Shown here piece by piece: positions 35,507 to 44,328 of a stretch of 64,000 bases of DNA. A program made the position numbers and the translations under genes. Below the pieces are notes generated by a model that made no database searches, had not been told where the DNA came from, and saw nothing but the letters and a program-made list of their open reading frames with translations. The stretch is from Sulfurovum sp. (GTDB lineage Bacteria; Campylobacterota; Campylobacteria; Campylobacterales; Sulfurovaceae), in NCBI GenBank assembly GCA_023955225.1, contig JAGSGJ010000007.1:4209-68208 (forward strand), given 5' to 3'. The first letter of the stretch is position 1; the number at the start of each line of letters is the position of its first letter.

Positions 35507-36400
35507 TTATTGAAATGTATTACACACTCTCATCTCACCAGACTTCAAACCACGTCTAAGCCACTCCATTCTCTGCTTGGCTGAACCATGTGTAAATCCG
35601 TCTGGATTTACCTGTCTTCCTGATTTTTTCTGCAAAGTATCATCTCCTATTGAGCTTGCTGCTCTCAGTGCTTCTTCGACATCACCTTTTTCCAGTATGC
35701 CAAACTGTTGATGTGCATGATATGCCCATACCCCTGCGTAACAGTCTGCTTGAAGTTCTACTTTTACCTGCAATGCATTTGCTTTCGTACTTTTACCACC
35801 CCAGTTTTGTTTTGCCTGTCGTACCTTACTCAGTGTACCTTGCAGATTTTGAATGTGATGTCCTACTTCATGTGCGAGAACATAAGCTTGTGCAAAATCA
35901 CCCGGAGCAGAGTGGTTTTTAGCCAATGCATCAAAAAAACTTTGATCAAGATATATTTTCTGATCCAAAGGACAGTAGAAAGGCCCCACAGCTGAAGATG
36001 CATAACCACAGCCACTCTCTGTCCCAGCACGATAAAGTACCATAACAGGTTCTTTATAACGCGTACCGTACTTAGGAAGGACATCATTCCAAACACTCTC
36101 CGTGTAACCAAGTGTGGTTTTCATAAAGTCTGACATCTCATTGTCTTTAACTTCATTAACGACTACAGGTTTAGCATTGTTCGTACCCAAACCTATGAGT
36201 GAAAATGGATTAAACCCAAAATAAAATGATGCAAAACCTATAGCCAGGATCGCCCACCCAACTTTTGTACGAAGTAAAGGTTTTATGATAGGCCACAATA
36301 TCATGATCATTTGTTTAGAAGGCATGCCCACTCTTCTGGTACCAGGAGTAGCTCTCCTATCTTCTACATTAGTACTTTTTCTGCCACCTTTCCATTTCAT
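35507..36400 (-). CDS. Neutral zinc metallopeptidase, YpfJ family, membrane-anchored
   Basis: 297 aa starting MKWKGGRKSTNVEDRR, the characteristic opening of this family. One membrane segment at about residues 45-67 ('VGWAILAIGFASFYFGFNPF'). The catalytic zinc motif is 'VLAHEVGHHIQNLQG', with 'LQADCYAGVWAYHA' as the third ligand region. The open frame extends to 36547 across the dnaX start; AAGGG 6 nt upstream of ATG 36400 supports trimming. Proteolytic substrate unknown. Divergent from dnaX. Confidence 0.9.
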   Translation of the reverse strand: MKWKGGRKSTNVEDRRATPGTRRVGMPSKQMIMILWPIIKPLLRTKVGWAILAIGFASFYFGFNPFSLIGLGTNNAKPVVVNEVKDNEMSDFMKTTLGYTESVWNDVLPKYGTRYKEPVMVLYRAGTESGCGYASSAVGPFYCPLDQKIYLDQSFFDALAKNHSAPGDFAQAYVLAHEVGHHIQNLQGTLSKVRQAKQNWGGKSTKANALQVKVELQADCYAGVWAYHAHQQFGILEKGDVEEALRAASSIGDDTLQKKSGRQVNPDGFTHGSAKQRMEWLRRGLKSGEMRVCNTFQ

Positions 36401-36494
36401 ATGATTCCCTTTAACATTCATTTTATTTAGGAAAATTATACCAACCAAAAGTAAAAATCCACTACAATAATAGCAATAAAACCAAGGAGTTTGT

Positions 36495-38378
36495 TTGTCT
36501 TTAGCCTTAGCAAGAAAATACCGTCCTGCCACTTTTGATGACCTCATAGGACAAGAATCAGTGTCACAAACACTCTCACTTGCACTTGAGGGAAACAGGC
36601 TTTCCCATGCCTACCTTTTTTCAGGACTTAGAGGGAGCGGAAAAACGTCTACAGCACGTATTTTTGCTAAAGCTTTACTCTGTGAAAAAGGCGCCACATC
36701 CCATCCTTGCGGTACGTGTGGACATTGTCTCATGGCAAGCGAAAGCAGCCATATGGATATCATTGAAATGGATGCGGCTTCCAACCGTGGCATAGATGAT
36801 ATCAAAGACCTTATAGAACACACCAAATACAAACCAAGCTCCGCGCGTTACAAGATTTTCATCATTGATGAAGTACATATGCTCACAAACCAGGCTTTTA
36901 ATGCACTGCTTAAAACGCTTGAAGAGCCTCCTGATTTTGTGAAGTTCATCCTGGCAACAACAGACCCACTAAAACTGCCTGCTACCATTCTTTCACGTAC
37001 ACAACATTTTAGATTTAAGAAAATCCCTCAAAACCTTGTGCTCAAACACTTAGAACACATCTTAGACCTTGAAAATATAGAGTATGAAAGAGATGCTTTA
37101 GACATCATTGCACGTTCTGGAGCAGGAAGTTTGAGAGATTCTCTTACTTTGATGGATCAAGCCATTGTCTACTCTAAAAACTTTGTAGATCTGAACACGG
37201 TTACAGGGATGCTTGGCATCATTGAGCCTACGCATTTGGAAGCATTGCTCACTGATATTATGGCTAAAGACACTGCAAAAGTATTAGATTTTATTAAAAT
37301 GGCAGCAGATTATGAAGCAGAGATGATACTGGATGAACTGACACTCTACCTCAAAGAGTTGCTTCTCAACACTAAAGGGAACTTTAGTCCTATGATCATA
37401 GAGCGTTTCTTTAGAGTTATCGCCGAATCTAAAAGCTTACTCTCTCTTGGAAGTGATAGTGGGTTTGTACTCTCCCTAGCACTCTTTAAAATGATGGAAT
37501 CTTTAGAGATAAAAGATATAGATACCATGATACGTGGTCTGGAACAAGAGCTCAAAGGTGTTGAAGTTTCTGAAATTATGGTGACCACTCCCTCTCCAGA
37601 CCTCTCTGTTCTGCCAGAAGTCATCACCATTACCGAAGAGGAAATAGTTGCTACACTTCCTATTGTAGAGACGATAGTAAAAAAAGAAGAAGATACTGCA
37701 GGGGTCAACCCCAGTGTTGATCCTGGACAGACACAGGGGTCTGTCCCTACGGAAAATACTGTAGCATCTCCTCTATCTCAGGAGACGACTGAAGAAGCAG
37801 TCATAGAAAATAATCCTACACCTCTTGTTCAAGAAGAAGTGCCTGTTGAAACACAGCCAATCACAGAACCCGTAGTGACACAACCTTCTACTCCGGTACT
37901 AAACCCGCATCAAAAAACATTTGATGCACTTATAAAAAAACTTTACGATAGAGACTATGACCTAGGTGCCTGTTTTGAACGTAATATCTCCTTTGAAAAC
38001 TTTGAAGATAACAAACTTACATGGGGTTCAATGGCTGAAGGTGCAGATAAAAAAATACTCATTACCCATTGGGGACTTATCAATATGTTTGTGAAAGATA
38101 TTTTTGGTTTTGAGACTAAAATTATCAATATGCCTAAAAAAAAAGTTGATCTACCAAAAGTAGAACCCTTACAAAAAGAGCCTCCTGTACATGAAGATGC
38201 AGATTCTGCTTCCATGATAGAAGATATCGAAATGAAAAGTTCCTGTATCGCTCCAGAAGCGGGAGACACAGAAGCAGCCAAAGAAAAAGACCCTTCTACC
38301 CTACTTGACGAACCTATGATAAAAGAAGCCATCGCACTTTTTGACCCCAAAAAAGTACGTATTAAAAGAAATACTTAA
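36495..38378 (+). CDS. dnaX: DNA polymerase III subunit gamma/tau
   Basis: Clamp-loader ATPase. Walker A 'GLRGSGKTSTARIFAKALL' starts at residue 44, zinc cysteines are Cys63, 72, 75 and 78, Walker B is 'KIFIIDEVHMLTNQAFNALL', and SRC-like 'ATILSRTQHFRF' follows. It starts with TTG at 36495, 5 nt after AAGGAG. After residue 370 comes a Val/Pro/Glu-rich linker in which a palindromic repeat (37697-37751) encodes residues 402-419; it has a second copy at 44329-44403. The stop overlaps the convergent ymdB stop by 4 bp. Confidence 0.97.
   Translation: MSLALARKYRPATFDDLIGQESVSQTLSLALEGNRLSHAYLFSGLRGSGKTSTARIFAKALLCEKGATSHPCGTCGHCLMASESSHMDIIEMDAASNRGIDDIKDLIEHTKYKPSSARYKIFIIDEVHMLTNQAFNALLKTLEEPPDFVKFILATTDPLKLPATILSRTQHFRFKKIPQNLVLKHLEHILDLENIEYERDALDIIARSGAGSLRDSLTLMDQAIVYSKNFVDLNTVTGMLGIIEPTHLEALLTDIMAKDTAKVLDFIKMAADYEAEMILDELTLYLKELLLNTKGNFSPMIIERFFRVIAESKSLLSLGSDSGFVLSLALFKMMESLEIKDIDTMIRGLEQELKGVEVSEIMVTTPSPDLSVLPEVITITEEEIVATLPIVETIVKKEEDTAGVNPSVDPGQTQGSVPTENTVASPLSQETTEEAVIENNPTPLVQEEVPVETQPITEPVVTQPSTPVLNPHQKTFDALIKKLYDRDYDLGACFERNISFENFEDNKLTWGSMAEGADKKILITHWGLINMFVKDIFGFETKIINMPKKKVDLPKVEPLQKEPPVHEDADSASMIEDIEMKSSCIAPEAGDTEAAKEKDPSTLLDEPMIKEAIALFDPKKVRIKRNT
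37697..37751 (+). repeat. Palindromic repeat copy A, in frame within dnaX linker
   Basis: About 55 bp: left part AGGGGTCAACCCC..GTTGATCC, right part GGACAGACAC-A-GGGGTCTGTCC-CTAC. The right 26 bp match copy B (44329-44403) at 25 of 26 positions and the left part aligns at most positions; copy A lacks about 20 bp of copy B's centre. It encodes the linker residues AGVNPSVDPGQTQGSVPT without breaking the frame. Confidence 0.8.
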
Positions 38379-39187
38379 TCTATCCAGGCCTTAGTGACTA
38401 TCTTCGGCTTGTCATCATAAATTTTAATTTTCTCAGCACCTACGCAGCGCCCATCATCATCAAGTTCAAACACTATCATTTGCAAAAGTGATTTACACTC
38501 ATCTGCAATATCATAGTGTCCACTCAGTGATGTTAAAAAACGTTTCATTGGGACTGTATCATCCATACCTATAACGCCATCTCTACATCCAGTAAGTCCA
38601 ACATCTGATACATAACAACATCCCTTTACAATTTGTAGATCATCTGTCGCAACATGTGTATGCGTACCTATAATAGCAGAGACATCCTCTTTAAGCATTT
38701 GACGTAAAGCATTTTTCTCAGAAGTTGCTTCTGCATGTATATCTATAATGATATGTTTTATATTTTCAGCTTTAAGTTTTTTTACCTCTTCTATTATCAT
38801 AGTAAAAGGATTATCAACCATCGGCATTGTGTAATGCCCCATGAGGTTGATGATGGCAATTTCATGCCCTAAAAGTGTTGTTCTATATAAACCTTCTCCT
38901 GCTGTCTCTTTTGGGTAATTGATTGGACGAATAAGAGGATAAGTATCAAACATGGTAAGTATCTCTTTTTTATCAAACGAGTGATTACCACCCGTCATCA
39001 TATCAATACCGTAACCAAGTAATTCTATGCAGTTCTTTTCAGTGAGCCCAAAACCATGAGAAGCATTTTCATAGTTGGCTATTGTAAAATCAATGAAGTG
39101 TTCTTGTTGTAGTCTTTGAAGATGTCGCTTAAGCATCAAACGACCTGGTTTTCCAACAATATCACCTATAAATGCTATTTTCATCAT
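38375..39187 (-). CDS. YmdB-type metallophosphoesterase
   Basis: 270-aa calcineurin-like phosphoesterase of the TIGR00282/YmdB group (2',3'-cyclic-nucleotide phosphodiesterase activity in Bacillus). Metal-site motifs are 'KIAFIGDIVGKPGRLML', 'YENASHGFGLTEKN', 'GGNHSFDKKE', 'IDIHAEATSEKNA' and 'GTHTHVATDD'. Its final TAA overlaps the dnaX TAA on the other strand. Two consecutive ATG codons at the start are possible. Cellular substrate unknown. Confidence 0.9.
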   Translation of the reverse strand: MMKIAFIGDIVGKPGRLMLKRHLQRLQQEHFIDFTIANYENASHGFGLTEKNCIELLGYGIDMMTGGNHSFDKKEILTMFDTYPLIRPINYPKETAGEGLYRTTLLGHEIAIINLMGHYTMPMVDNPFTMIIEEVKKLKAENIKHIIIDIHAEATSEKNALRQMLKEDVSAIIGTHTHVATDDLQIVKGCCYVSDVGLTGCRDGVIGMDDTVPMKRFLTSLSGHYDIADECKSLLQMIVFELDDDGRCVGAEKIKIYDDKPKIVTKAWID

Positions 39188-39217
39188 ACACCTTTTAATA
39201 GAGGTAATAAAGTAACC

Positions 39218-40240
39218 TTATGAATTAACAGCTTTACCTGCAAAAGGTAACAATGCAGAAGCCCATGTTAAACCACCACCAAAAGTATCAAGTAACATCA
39301 ATTCACCGGTTTGAAGTCTTCCAGACTCCCAAATGTCATTGAGTGCCATAGGGATAGAGGCAGCTGAAGTATTTCCATATTTACCTACAGTCAGCACCAC
39401 TTGGTCTTCTCTCATTTTCAAAGCATCACCTACTGCTTTGATAATACGGTAATTTGCCTGGTGAGGAATAAAGTGTGGTATATCCTCAGAGTTTATCTCA
39501 TTCTTTGCCAATATCTCTTTTACATCTTTTGTGAGCGTTTTTACTGCAAGCTTAAAGGTTTCATTCCCTTTCATTTGCACAAAATTTAACCCCGCATCAA
39601 TCACTTGCTGACTCGCAGGATGTATAGCTCCGGGTGCTGGTGTTACTAAAAAGTCTGCATAAGACCCATCTGCACTTGCATGTAGATCAATAAATGCTTC
39701 TTCTTTATCAGAAGTAGCAGAGATCATCGCAGCACCTGCACCATCTCCAAACAAGATACATGTACTTCTGTCTGTATAATCGACAATAGAAGAAAACTTT
39801 TCAGCACCCACAATAAGTACATTTTTCTTCATCCCTGACTCAATAAATGCTTTAGCCACAGAAAGCAGATAGACAAATCCGCTACATGCTGCAGAGATAT
39901 CAAATGCTTGTACATCTCTAATACCGATCTTGTCAGAAATGATACACGCAGTTGAAGGCATGTTAAAATAATCTGGAGTTACCGTAGCACAAAGCACTAA
40001 ATCAATCTCGTCTTTTGCTATACCAGAACGCTCTATTGCCATCTCACAAGCTTTAGCAGCCATATCACTTGTATACTCATTGTCTGCGGCTATATGACGT
40101 TCACTGATACCTGTACGCTTCACAATCCATTCATCTGTAGTATCTACCATCTTCTCAAGATCTGCATTAGACAAAATCTTTTCAGGGACATAGGCACCTA
40201 TAGATCTAAATGAAGCATATACTGGTTTTGTTTGTGACAT
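39218..40240 (-). CDS. fabH: 3-oxoacyl-ACP synthase III (FabH)
   Basis: Initiates fatty-acid elongation. The catalytic Cys is in 'DISAACSGFVYLLSVAKAF', His in 'FIPHQANYRIIKAVGDAL' and Asn in 'KYGNTSAASIPMAL'. 340 aa, starting MSQTKPVYASFRSIGAYVPE with AAGGA 5 nt before the ATG. Downstream of plsX, separated by a strong hairpin. Confidence 0.97.
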   Translation of the reverse strand: MSQTKPVYASFRSIGAYVPEKILSNADLEKMVDTTDEWIVKRTGISERHIAADNEYTSDMAAKACEMAIERSGIAKDEIDLVLCATVTPDYFNMPSTACIISDKIGIRDVQAFDISAACSGFVYLLSVAKAFIESGMKKNVLIVGAEKFSSIVDYTDRSTCILFGDGAGAAMISATSDKEEAFIDLHASADGSYADFLVTPAPGAIHPASQQVIDAGLNFVQMKGNETFKLAVKTLTKDVKEILAKNEINSEDIPHFIPHQANYRIIKAVGDALKMREDQVVLTVGKYGNTSAASIPMALNDIWESGRLQTGELMLLDTFGGGLTWASALLPFAGKAVNS

Positions 40241-40343
40241 GGTTATCCTTAGGCCATAAATTATATGCCTTATTTTACCATAATTTTCTAGGGAGAATTC
40301 TAAAATAGAGTGAGAAGTGTGTGGTTTATTTAAAGTGAGGTGC

Positions 40344-40368
40344 TATTACCACGGATACCGTGGTAATA
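40344..40368 (-). terminator. 11-bp perfect stem-loop between plsX and fabH
   Basis: TATTACCACGG and CCGTGGTAATA flank a 3-nt loop, 5 nt after the plsX stop on the minus strand. TAGCACCTCAC follows, with no T run, so a processing or partial-termination signal (adjusting plsX against fabH output) fits better than a strict intrinsic terminator. Confidence 0.6.
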
Positions 40369-40372
40369 AGGG

Positions 40373-41362
40373 TTATTCATCGTTTGAAAGTAGTTCTTCT
40401 ATTGTAGTATTTACATCAGATTCTGTATATCTGATCGCTTGAAAAATAGCATTTTTAATCGCTTTTGCATTAGAGCTACCATGGCTGATAATAGCACAGC
40501 CATTGATACCCAATAGTGGTGCTCCACCATACTCTGCATAGTCAACTTGCTTTTTCATATTTCCAAACACTTTCTTTTTCATCATCAGTGCACCGATCTT
40601 TGCAGGCAATGATTTACGAATATGTTGTCTCATGAGAGTAAAGATAGTGGACACAACACCTTCACTTGTCTTTAATAAAATGTTACCTGTAAAACCATCA
40701 CAGACAACCACATTGACGTTACCGTTAAAGATGTCTCTACCTTCAACATTACCGACAAAGCCATTTAACCCTTTAAGCAGACCAAAGGCCTCTTTAGTCA
40801 ATGCATTACCCTTAGAGTCTTCAGATCCATTAGATAAAAGTCCCACTTTAGGAGAAGTGACACCTAAGATCTTCTGTGCATACGCTTCACCCATCGCACC
40901 AAACTCGTAGAGGTTTTGAGGTGTACAGTCTGTTACTGCACCCACATCCAGTACTAACGTTTTAGTCGCAACAACACTTGGCATCAATGTTGCCAATGCC
41001 GGTTTAGAGATATGTGGTAGACGTCCTATACGCAAGGTAGCAAGCGTCATTGTTGCACCACTGTGGCCCGCTGAAACTACAGCAGATGCTTCTTTTTCTC
41101 TGACAAGTTCGACAGCTTTGTAAATAGATGAATCTTTACGTTTAAGTGCATTAGTAGCCTGATCACTCATAGATATAACATCTGAGGCTTCAATAATTTC
41201 AACTTTGTCTGCATAATATGGGGGGAGGAAAGAGCGTATCTCTTCTGTGTTACCTACTAATATAGGGAGGAATTTTTCAATTTCCAGTGCTTGAACCACA
41301 CCTTCTATTATGGGCTCAGGACCGAAGTCCCCGCCCATTGCGTCAATCGCGATCTTAATCAT
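40373..41362 (-). CDS. plsX: Phosphate acyltransferase PlsX
   Basis: Makes acyl-phosphate from acyl-ACP for PlsY. It starts 'MIKIAIDAMGGDFGPEPIIE', the PlsX signature, and has 'SAGHSGATMTLATLRIGRLP' and 'NVNVVVCDGFTGNILLK'. 329 aa. I start at ATG 41362; a TTG precedes it in frame. It lies 5 bp after rpmF, the conserved rpmF-plsX-fabH arrangement. Confidence 0.97.
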   Translation of the reverse strand: MIKIAIDAMGGDFGPEPIIEGVVQALEIEKFLPILVGNTEEIRSFLPPYYADKVEIIEASDVISMSDQATNALKRKDSSIYKAVELVREKEASAVVSAGHSGATMTLATLRIGRLPHISKPALATLMPSVVATKTLVLDVGAVTDCTPQNLYEFGAMGEAYAQKILGVTSPKVGLLSNGSEDSKGNALTKEAFGLLKGLNGFVGNVEGRDIFNGNVNVVVCDGFTGNILLKTSEGVVSTIFTLMRQHIRKSLPAKIGALMMKKKVFGNMKKQVDYAEYGGAPLLGINGCAIISHGSSNAKAIKNAIFQAIRYTESDVNTTIEELLSNDE

Positions 41363-41367
41363 CAAGA

Positions 41368-41529
41368 TTACGCTTTAGTTGTTTTGTACTCACCAGTAGT
41401 CATATTCATGTGGTGAGGCATTCTCCATGTTCCATCTGCATCTTTAACTGGCATAGGTAATGTCAATTTGTAATGTGTTCTTCTTTTCGCTGCTCTTGTG
41501 TGACTCACACGTCTTTTAGGTACTGCCAT
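41368..41529 (-). CDS. rpmF: 50S ribosomal protein L32
   Basis: 53 aa read directly from the minus strand: it begins MAVPKRRVSHTRAAKRRTHY and ends with GEYKTTKA. The basic N-terminus and 'KRRVS.TR...RR.HYKL' pattern are those of bacterial L32. Campylobacterota L32 lacks the zinc Cys pairs of other bacteria, and none are seen here. It lies 9 bp after yceD and 5 bp before plsX, the usual place. Confidence 0.95.
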   Translation of the reverse strand: MAVPKRRVSHTRAAKRRTHYKLTLPMPVKDADGTWRMPHHMNMTTGEYKTTKA

Positions 41530-41538
41530 TTTTAATCC

Positions 41539-41913
41539 TTAATATTCAATTTCAAAGTCTTCCTCATTATTGTCACATTTGTCACAATAATGATAGCTAC
41601 TTTCAATTGTAGTAATTTCACTCTCTAGTATGTACGAAAGATCTATTTCGCCATCTAAAAATTCAATTATATCTAAATCAACTTTATCTTCAGATATTAA
41701 ATCGCTCAGCTTGAGTTTCAATCTATTGTCAATCTTGTGAGTATATGTGTCTCCACATCTGTCACAAGTCAACTCAATACACCCACTCATGTGTGCATCT
41801 AAAGTTACTTGATGATAACCGCTTTTTTGTAAGGTACCTTCAAGAAAAACACCATTGACAGTCAGCTCAATGGGTTTCCCTGTGGAACTTATTTTGTCAA
41901 AAACAATTTTCAT
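41539..41913 (-). CDS. YceD/DUF177 family protein
   Basis: 124-aa protein with 'CIELTCDRCGDTYTHKID' in the middle and 'YHYCDKCDNNEEDFEI' at the end, giving two CxxC pairs for a likely zinc site. It is acidic otherwise. DUF177 proteins are encoded next to rpmF in most bacteria and are linked to 23S rRNA or ribosome accumulation. The same order is kept here. Confidence 0.88.
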   Translation of the reverse strand: MKIVFDKISSTGKPIELTVNGVFLEGTLQKSGYHQVTLDAHMSGCIELTCDRCGDTYTHKIDNRLKLKLSDLISEDKVDLDIIEFLDGEIDLSYILESEITTIESSYHYCDKCDNNEEDFEIEY

Positions 41914-41934
41914 AAGGATAATCCTTAAACGGTA

Positions 41935-42348
41935 TTAGTTAATTTCTCTCTGTGCAAAAAAGAAGTTAATTTCATTTGTTGCATTTTCAACAGAATCACT
42001 TCCGTGTACTGCATTTGCATCGATGCTTTCTGCAAAATCAGCTCTGATTGTTCCAGCTTCTGCTTCTGCAGGATTTGTAGCACCCATAAGCTCTCTGTTT
42101 GTAGCCATTGCATTTTCACCTTCAAGTACTGTTACAACAACAGGTCCTGAGATCATGAAATCTACAAGGTCTTTAAAAAAAGGTCTTTCTGCGTGAATAG
42201 CGTAAAATGCTTCAGCGTCTACACGTGAAAGTCTAATTTTTTTCGTTGCTGCGATTCTAAGGTTTGCTGCTTCGAATCTTGCAAGAATTTGTCCTACAAC
42301 GTTTTTAGCTACTGCATCTGGTTTAATGATTGATAATGTTTGTTCCAT
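41935..42348 (-). CDS. ndk: Nucleoside diphosphate kinase
   Basis: 137-aa NDK that equilibrates NTPs. Begins 'MEQTLSIIKPDAVAKNVVGQ', with 'RPFFKDLVDFMISGPVVV', and the active-site His in 'DANAVHGSDSVENATNEINFF'. All family motifs are intact. Confidence 0.98.
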   Translation of the reverse strand: MEQTLSIIKPDAVAKNVVGQILARFEAANLRIAATKKIRLSRVDAEAFYAIHAERPFFKDLVDFMISGPVVVTVLEGENAMATNRELMGATNPAEAEAGTIRADFAESIDANAVHGSDSVENATNEINFFFAQREIN

Positions 42349-42471
42349 ACTTATATTCCTAAGCGATAATTTACTTCATTGAGAAGTATTCGGCCGGAAT
42401 TCTATCTAAAATAAGATTAAATTTTAATTAAATTTTTAAAGGGGGGTAGTTAATAGTGTGTGGAATTAAAC

Positions 42472-42495
42472 TAAGACTACCCAAGGGTAGTCTTA
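42472..42495 (-). terminator. Hairpin downstream of the ferredoxin gene
   Basis: TAAGACTACCC and GGGTAGTCTTA form an 11-bp perfect stem around 2 nt, 17 bp after the ferredoxin stop (minus strand). GTTTAATTCC follows. A likely terminator or mRNA-end stabiliser of the ferredoxin transcript. The remaining ndk-ferredoxin gap (42349-42471) carries a G6 run at 42441-42446 and AT-rich sequence suitable for an ndk promoter. Confidence 0.65.
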
Positions 42496-42511
42496 TGAAC
42501 GTTCGAGACGA

Positions 42512-42874
42512 TTAGTCTTGTACGACGTTTGTTCTTGCTGCTCTGTCTTCAAGAGAAATATCATCTCTCATCGGCATGATAGCATCTGCATCACCCATAA
42601 CGTAAGGAAGACCATCAATGTAGTTCTCTCCGTTAAAGTGATCTTTGTGATCAGCCGTAAATGGCATATCCCAAGTAATACAACCTTCAGTTGGACACGC
42701 TTCAGCACATGCTGGAGAGTCGAAGTGATCTACACACTCAACACATTTGTCAGGATATACATAGTATAGTTCCTCACCCGTTGGATTATCATCCTCATCT
42801 ACAATTGCTTCTACTGGACATTCGTCAATACAAGCTGCACAGTTTATACATGTATCACCAATAATTACTGCCAT
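42512..42874 (-). CDS. 2[4Fe-4S] ferredoxin with C-terminal extension
   Basis: 120 aa. Cluster-one Cys9, 12, 15, 19; cluster-two Cys44, 47, 56, 60 and 65, so the last spacing is C-P-x3-C instead of C-P-x2-C. A roughly 55-residue acidic tail ('TADHKDHFNGENYIDGLPY' to 'SLEDRAARTNVVQD') follows the clusters. It is the fdxA-type ferredoxin found beside ndk in Campylobacter. Hairpin follows the gene. Confidence 0.92.
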   Translation of the reverse strand: MAVIIGDTCINCAACIDECPVEAIVDEDDNPTGEELYYVYPDKCVECVDHFDSPACAEACPTEGCITWDMPFTADHKDHFNGENYIDGLPYVMGDADAIMPMRDDISLEDRAARTNVVQD

Positions 42875-42995
42875 TTTTATTCCTTTATATTAATATAGAA
42901 AAACTATAGCTAAAGTTGTTTAAAAATACTTTAAACTCTTTAGATAATTGGTTAAAGTGTAAAAAAAAGTTCAATTCATTACACTATCCTAAACA

Positions 42996-44153
42996 CTAGA
43001 TACTTAAATATCTTTTTATATCCTCTACTCTATCTGTCTTCTCCCAGCTAAAGCCCTCTTCTTCTCTTCCGAAGTGACCATATGCTGCAGTTTTACGGTA
43101 TATAGGTTTAAGTAGATCCAATGCATCTATAATACCTTTAGGAGTAAGATCAAAAAGTGACTCTACACAAGCTGTGATCTTCGCTTCATCCACTGTTGCA
43201 GTCCCATGTGTATCCACATAGATAGAAACGGGTTTAGCTACACCGATCGCATACGCTATTTGCAGTGTTGCTTTATCACACACACCTGCGGCTACAAGGT
43301 TTTTTGCTACATGTCTTGCAGCATATGCAGCGGAACGATCCACTTTTGTAGGATCTTTACCAGAAAAAGCTCCCCCACCATGAGGGCAAGAACCACCATA
43401 CGTATCTACGATAATTTTTCTACCTGTAAGTCCGGCATCTCCTTGAGGACCACCGATCACAAAACGTCCCGTAGGGTTAATATGATAGGTAATATCATCA
43501 GACATTAACTCACTTGGTATCACTGCGGTGATCACTTCTTCAAGTACCGCTTTTTGTACCTGTTCAAGTGTCACTTCCGGGTGATGCTGTGTAGAGACAA
43601 CAATAGTGTCTATAGCAACCGGTTTCCCATCTACATACTTCACTGAAACTTGTGCTTTTCCGTCTGGGCGTAAAAACGGGACAGTACCATTTTTACGCAC
43701 CTCTGCAAGCTTCGCTGTGATCTTATGTGCAATGGAGATAGGCAAAGGCATAAGCTCTTTGGTCTCATTACACGCATAACCAAACATAAGTCCCTGATCA
43801 CCTGCACCGATCTCACCTGAAGCTTGATCAACACCTTGGTTGATATCCGGACTTTGTTCACCTACACCGTTGAGCACACCCGCAGATCTATAGTCAAAAC
43901 CATAACTTGCATCTGTGTATCCTATCTCTCTTACGACCTCTCTTGCAATTTCTTGCATCGGTGCATACGCTGTTGTTTTTAGTTCTCCTGCAATAACACA
44001 AAAACCATTACTCAATAACGTCTCACAAGCCACTCTGGCCTGTGGATCTTTTTCGATGATATAGTCGAGTATAGCATCTGAGATCTGATCAGCCATTTTA
44101 TCTGGATGACCCTCGGTTACCGATTCACTTGTAAAAATGTATTCGTTAGCCAT
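42996..44153 (-). CDS. metK: S-adenosylmethionine synthetase
   Basis: 385-aa MetK making SAM from Met and ATP. Starts 'MANEYIFTSESVTEGHPDKM', has 'GAGDQGLMFGYACNETKELM' (methionine and metal site) and the P-loop-like 'GGGAFSGKDPTKVDRSAAYA'. All conserved blocks are present. It has a 175-bp leader with two inverted repeats and lies next to a palindromic element (44329-44403). Confidence 0.98.
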   Translation of the reverse strand: MANEYIFTSESVTEGHPDKMADQISDAILDYIIEKDPQARVACETLLSNGFCVIAGELKTTAYAPMQEIAREVVREIGYTDASYGFDYRSAGVLNGVGEQSPDINQGVDQASGEIGAGDQGLMFGYACNETKELMPLPISIAHKITAKLAEVRKNGTVPFLRPDGKAQVSVKYVDGKPVAIDTIVVSTQHHPEVTLEQVQKAVLEEVITAVIPSELMSDDITYHINPTGRFVIGGPQGDAGLTGRKIIVDTYGGSCPHGGGAFSGKDPTKVDRSAAYAARHVAKNLVAAGVCDKATLQIAYAIGVAKPVSIYVDTHGTATVDEAKITACVESLFDLTPKGIIDALDLLKPIYRKTAAYGHFGREEEGFSWEKTDRVEDIKRYLSI

Positions 44154-44184
44154 TTTTTTCCTTTAATTTATTTCTCTCACTTCT

Positions 44185-44225
44185 GCTCTAAAGAGCAATG
44201 CCGATAAATCACTAAATGATTTTCG
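44185..44225 (-). promoter_or_regulatory. Two inverted repeats in the metK leader
   Basis: CCGATAAATCA/TGATTTTCGG at 44201-44225 (arms of 10-11 nt with one bulge, 5-nt loop) and GCTCT/AGAGC at 44185-44196 lie 32-72 nt before the metK ATG. No known SAM-riboswitch core was recognised. The structure could be a leader RNA or a dispersed repeat remnant. The rest of 44226-44328 is AT-rich and has no ORF of note. Confidence 0.4.
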
Positions 44226-44328
44226 GTGAAGTTTCGCCATTTGGCTCAGAGAATGTTGAAATATTTGTTCACTGTCACTGAACTTAAAAAAAATATTCGA
44301 AATATCTTTTTTAAATCCAATTTTATAT

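Noticed and set aside
36401..36547. 49-residue N-terminal extension of the zinc metallopeptidase
   Set aside because: It overlaps the dnaX start in the antisense direction, and the family begins at MKWKGGRKS, which has its own ribosome site.
42996..44328. SAM riboswitch upstream of metK
   Set aside because: The leader has hairpins but I could not match a SAM-I to SAM-IV core, so I list it only as unclassified structure.
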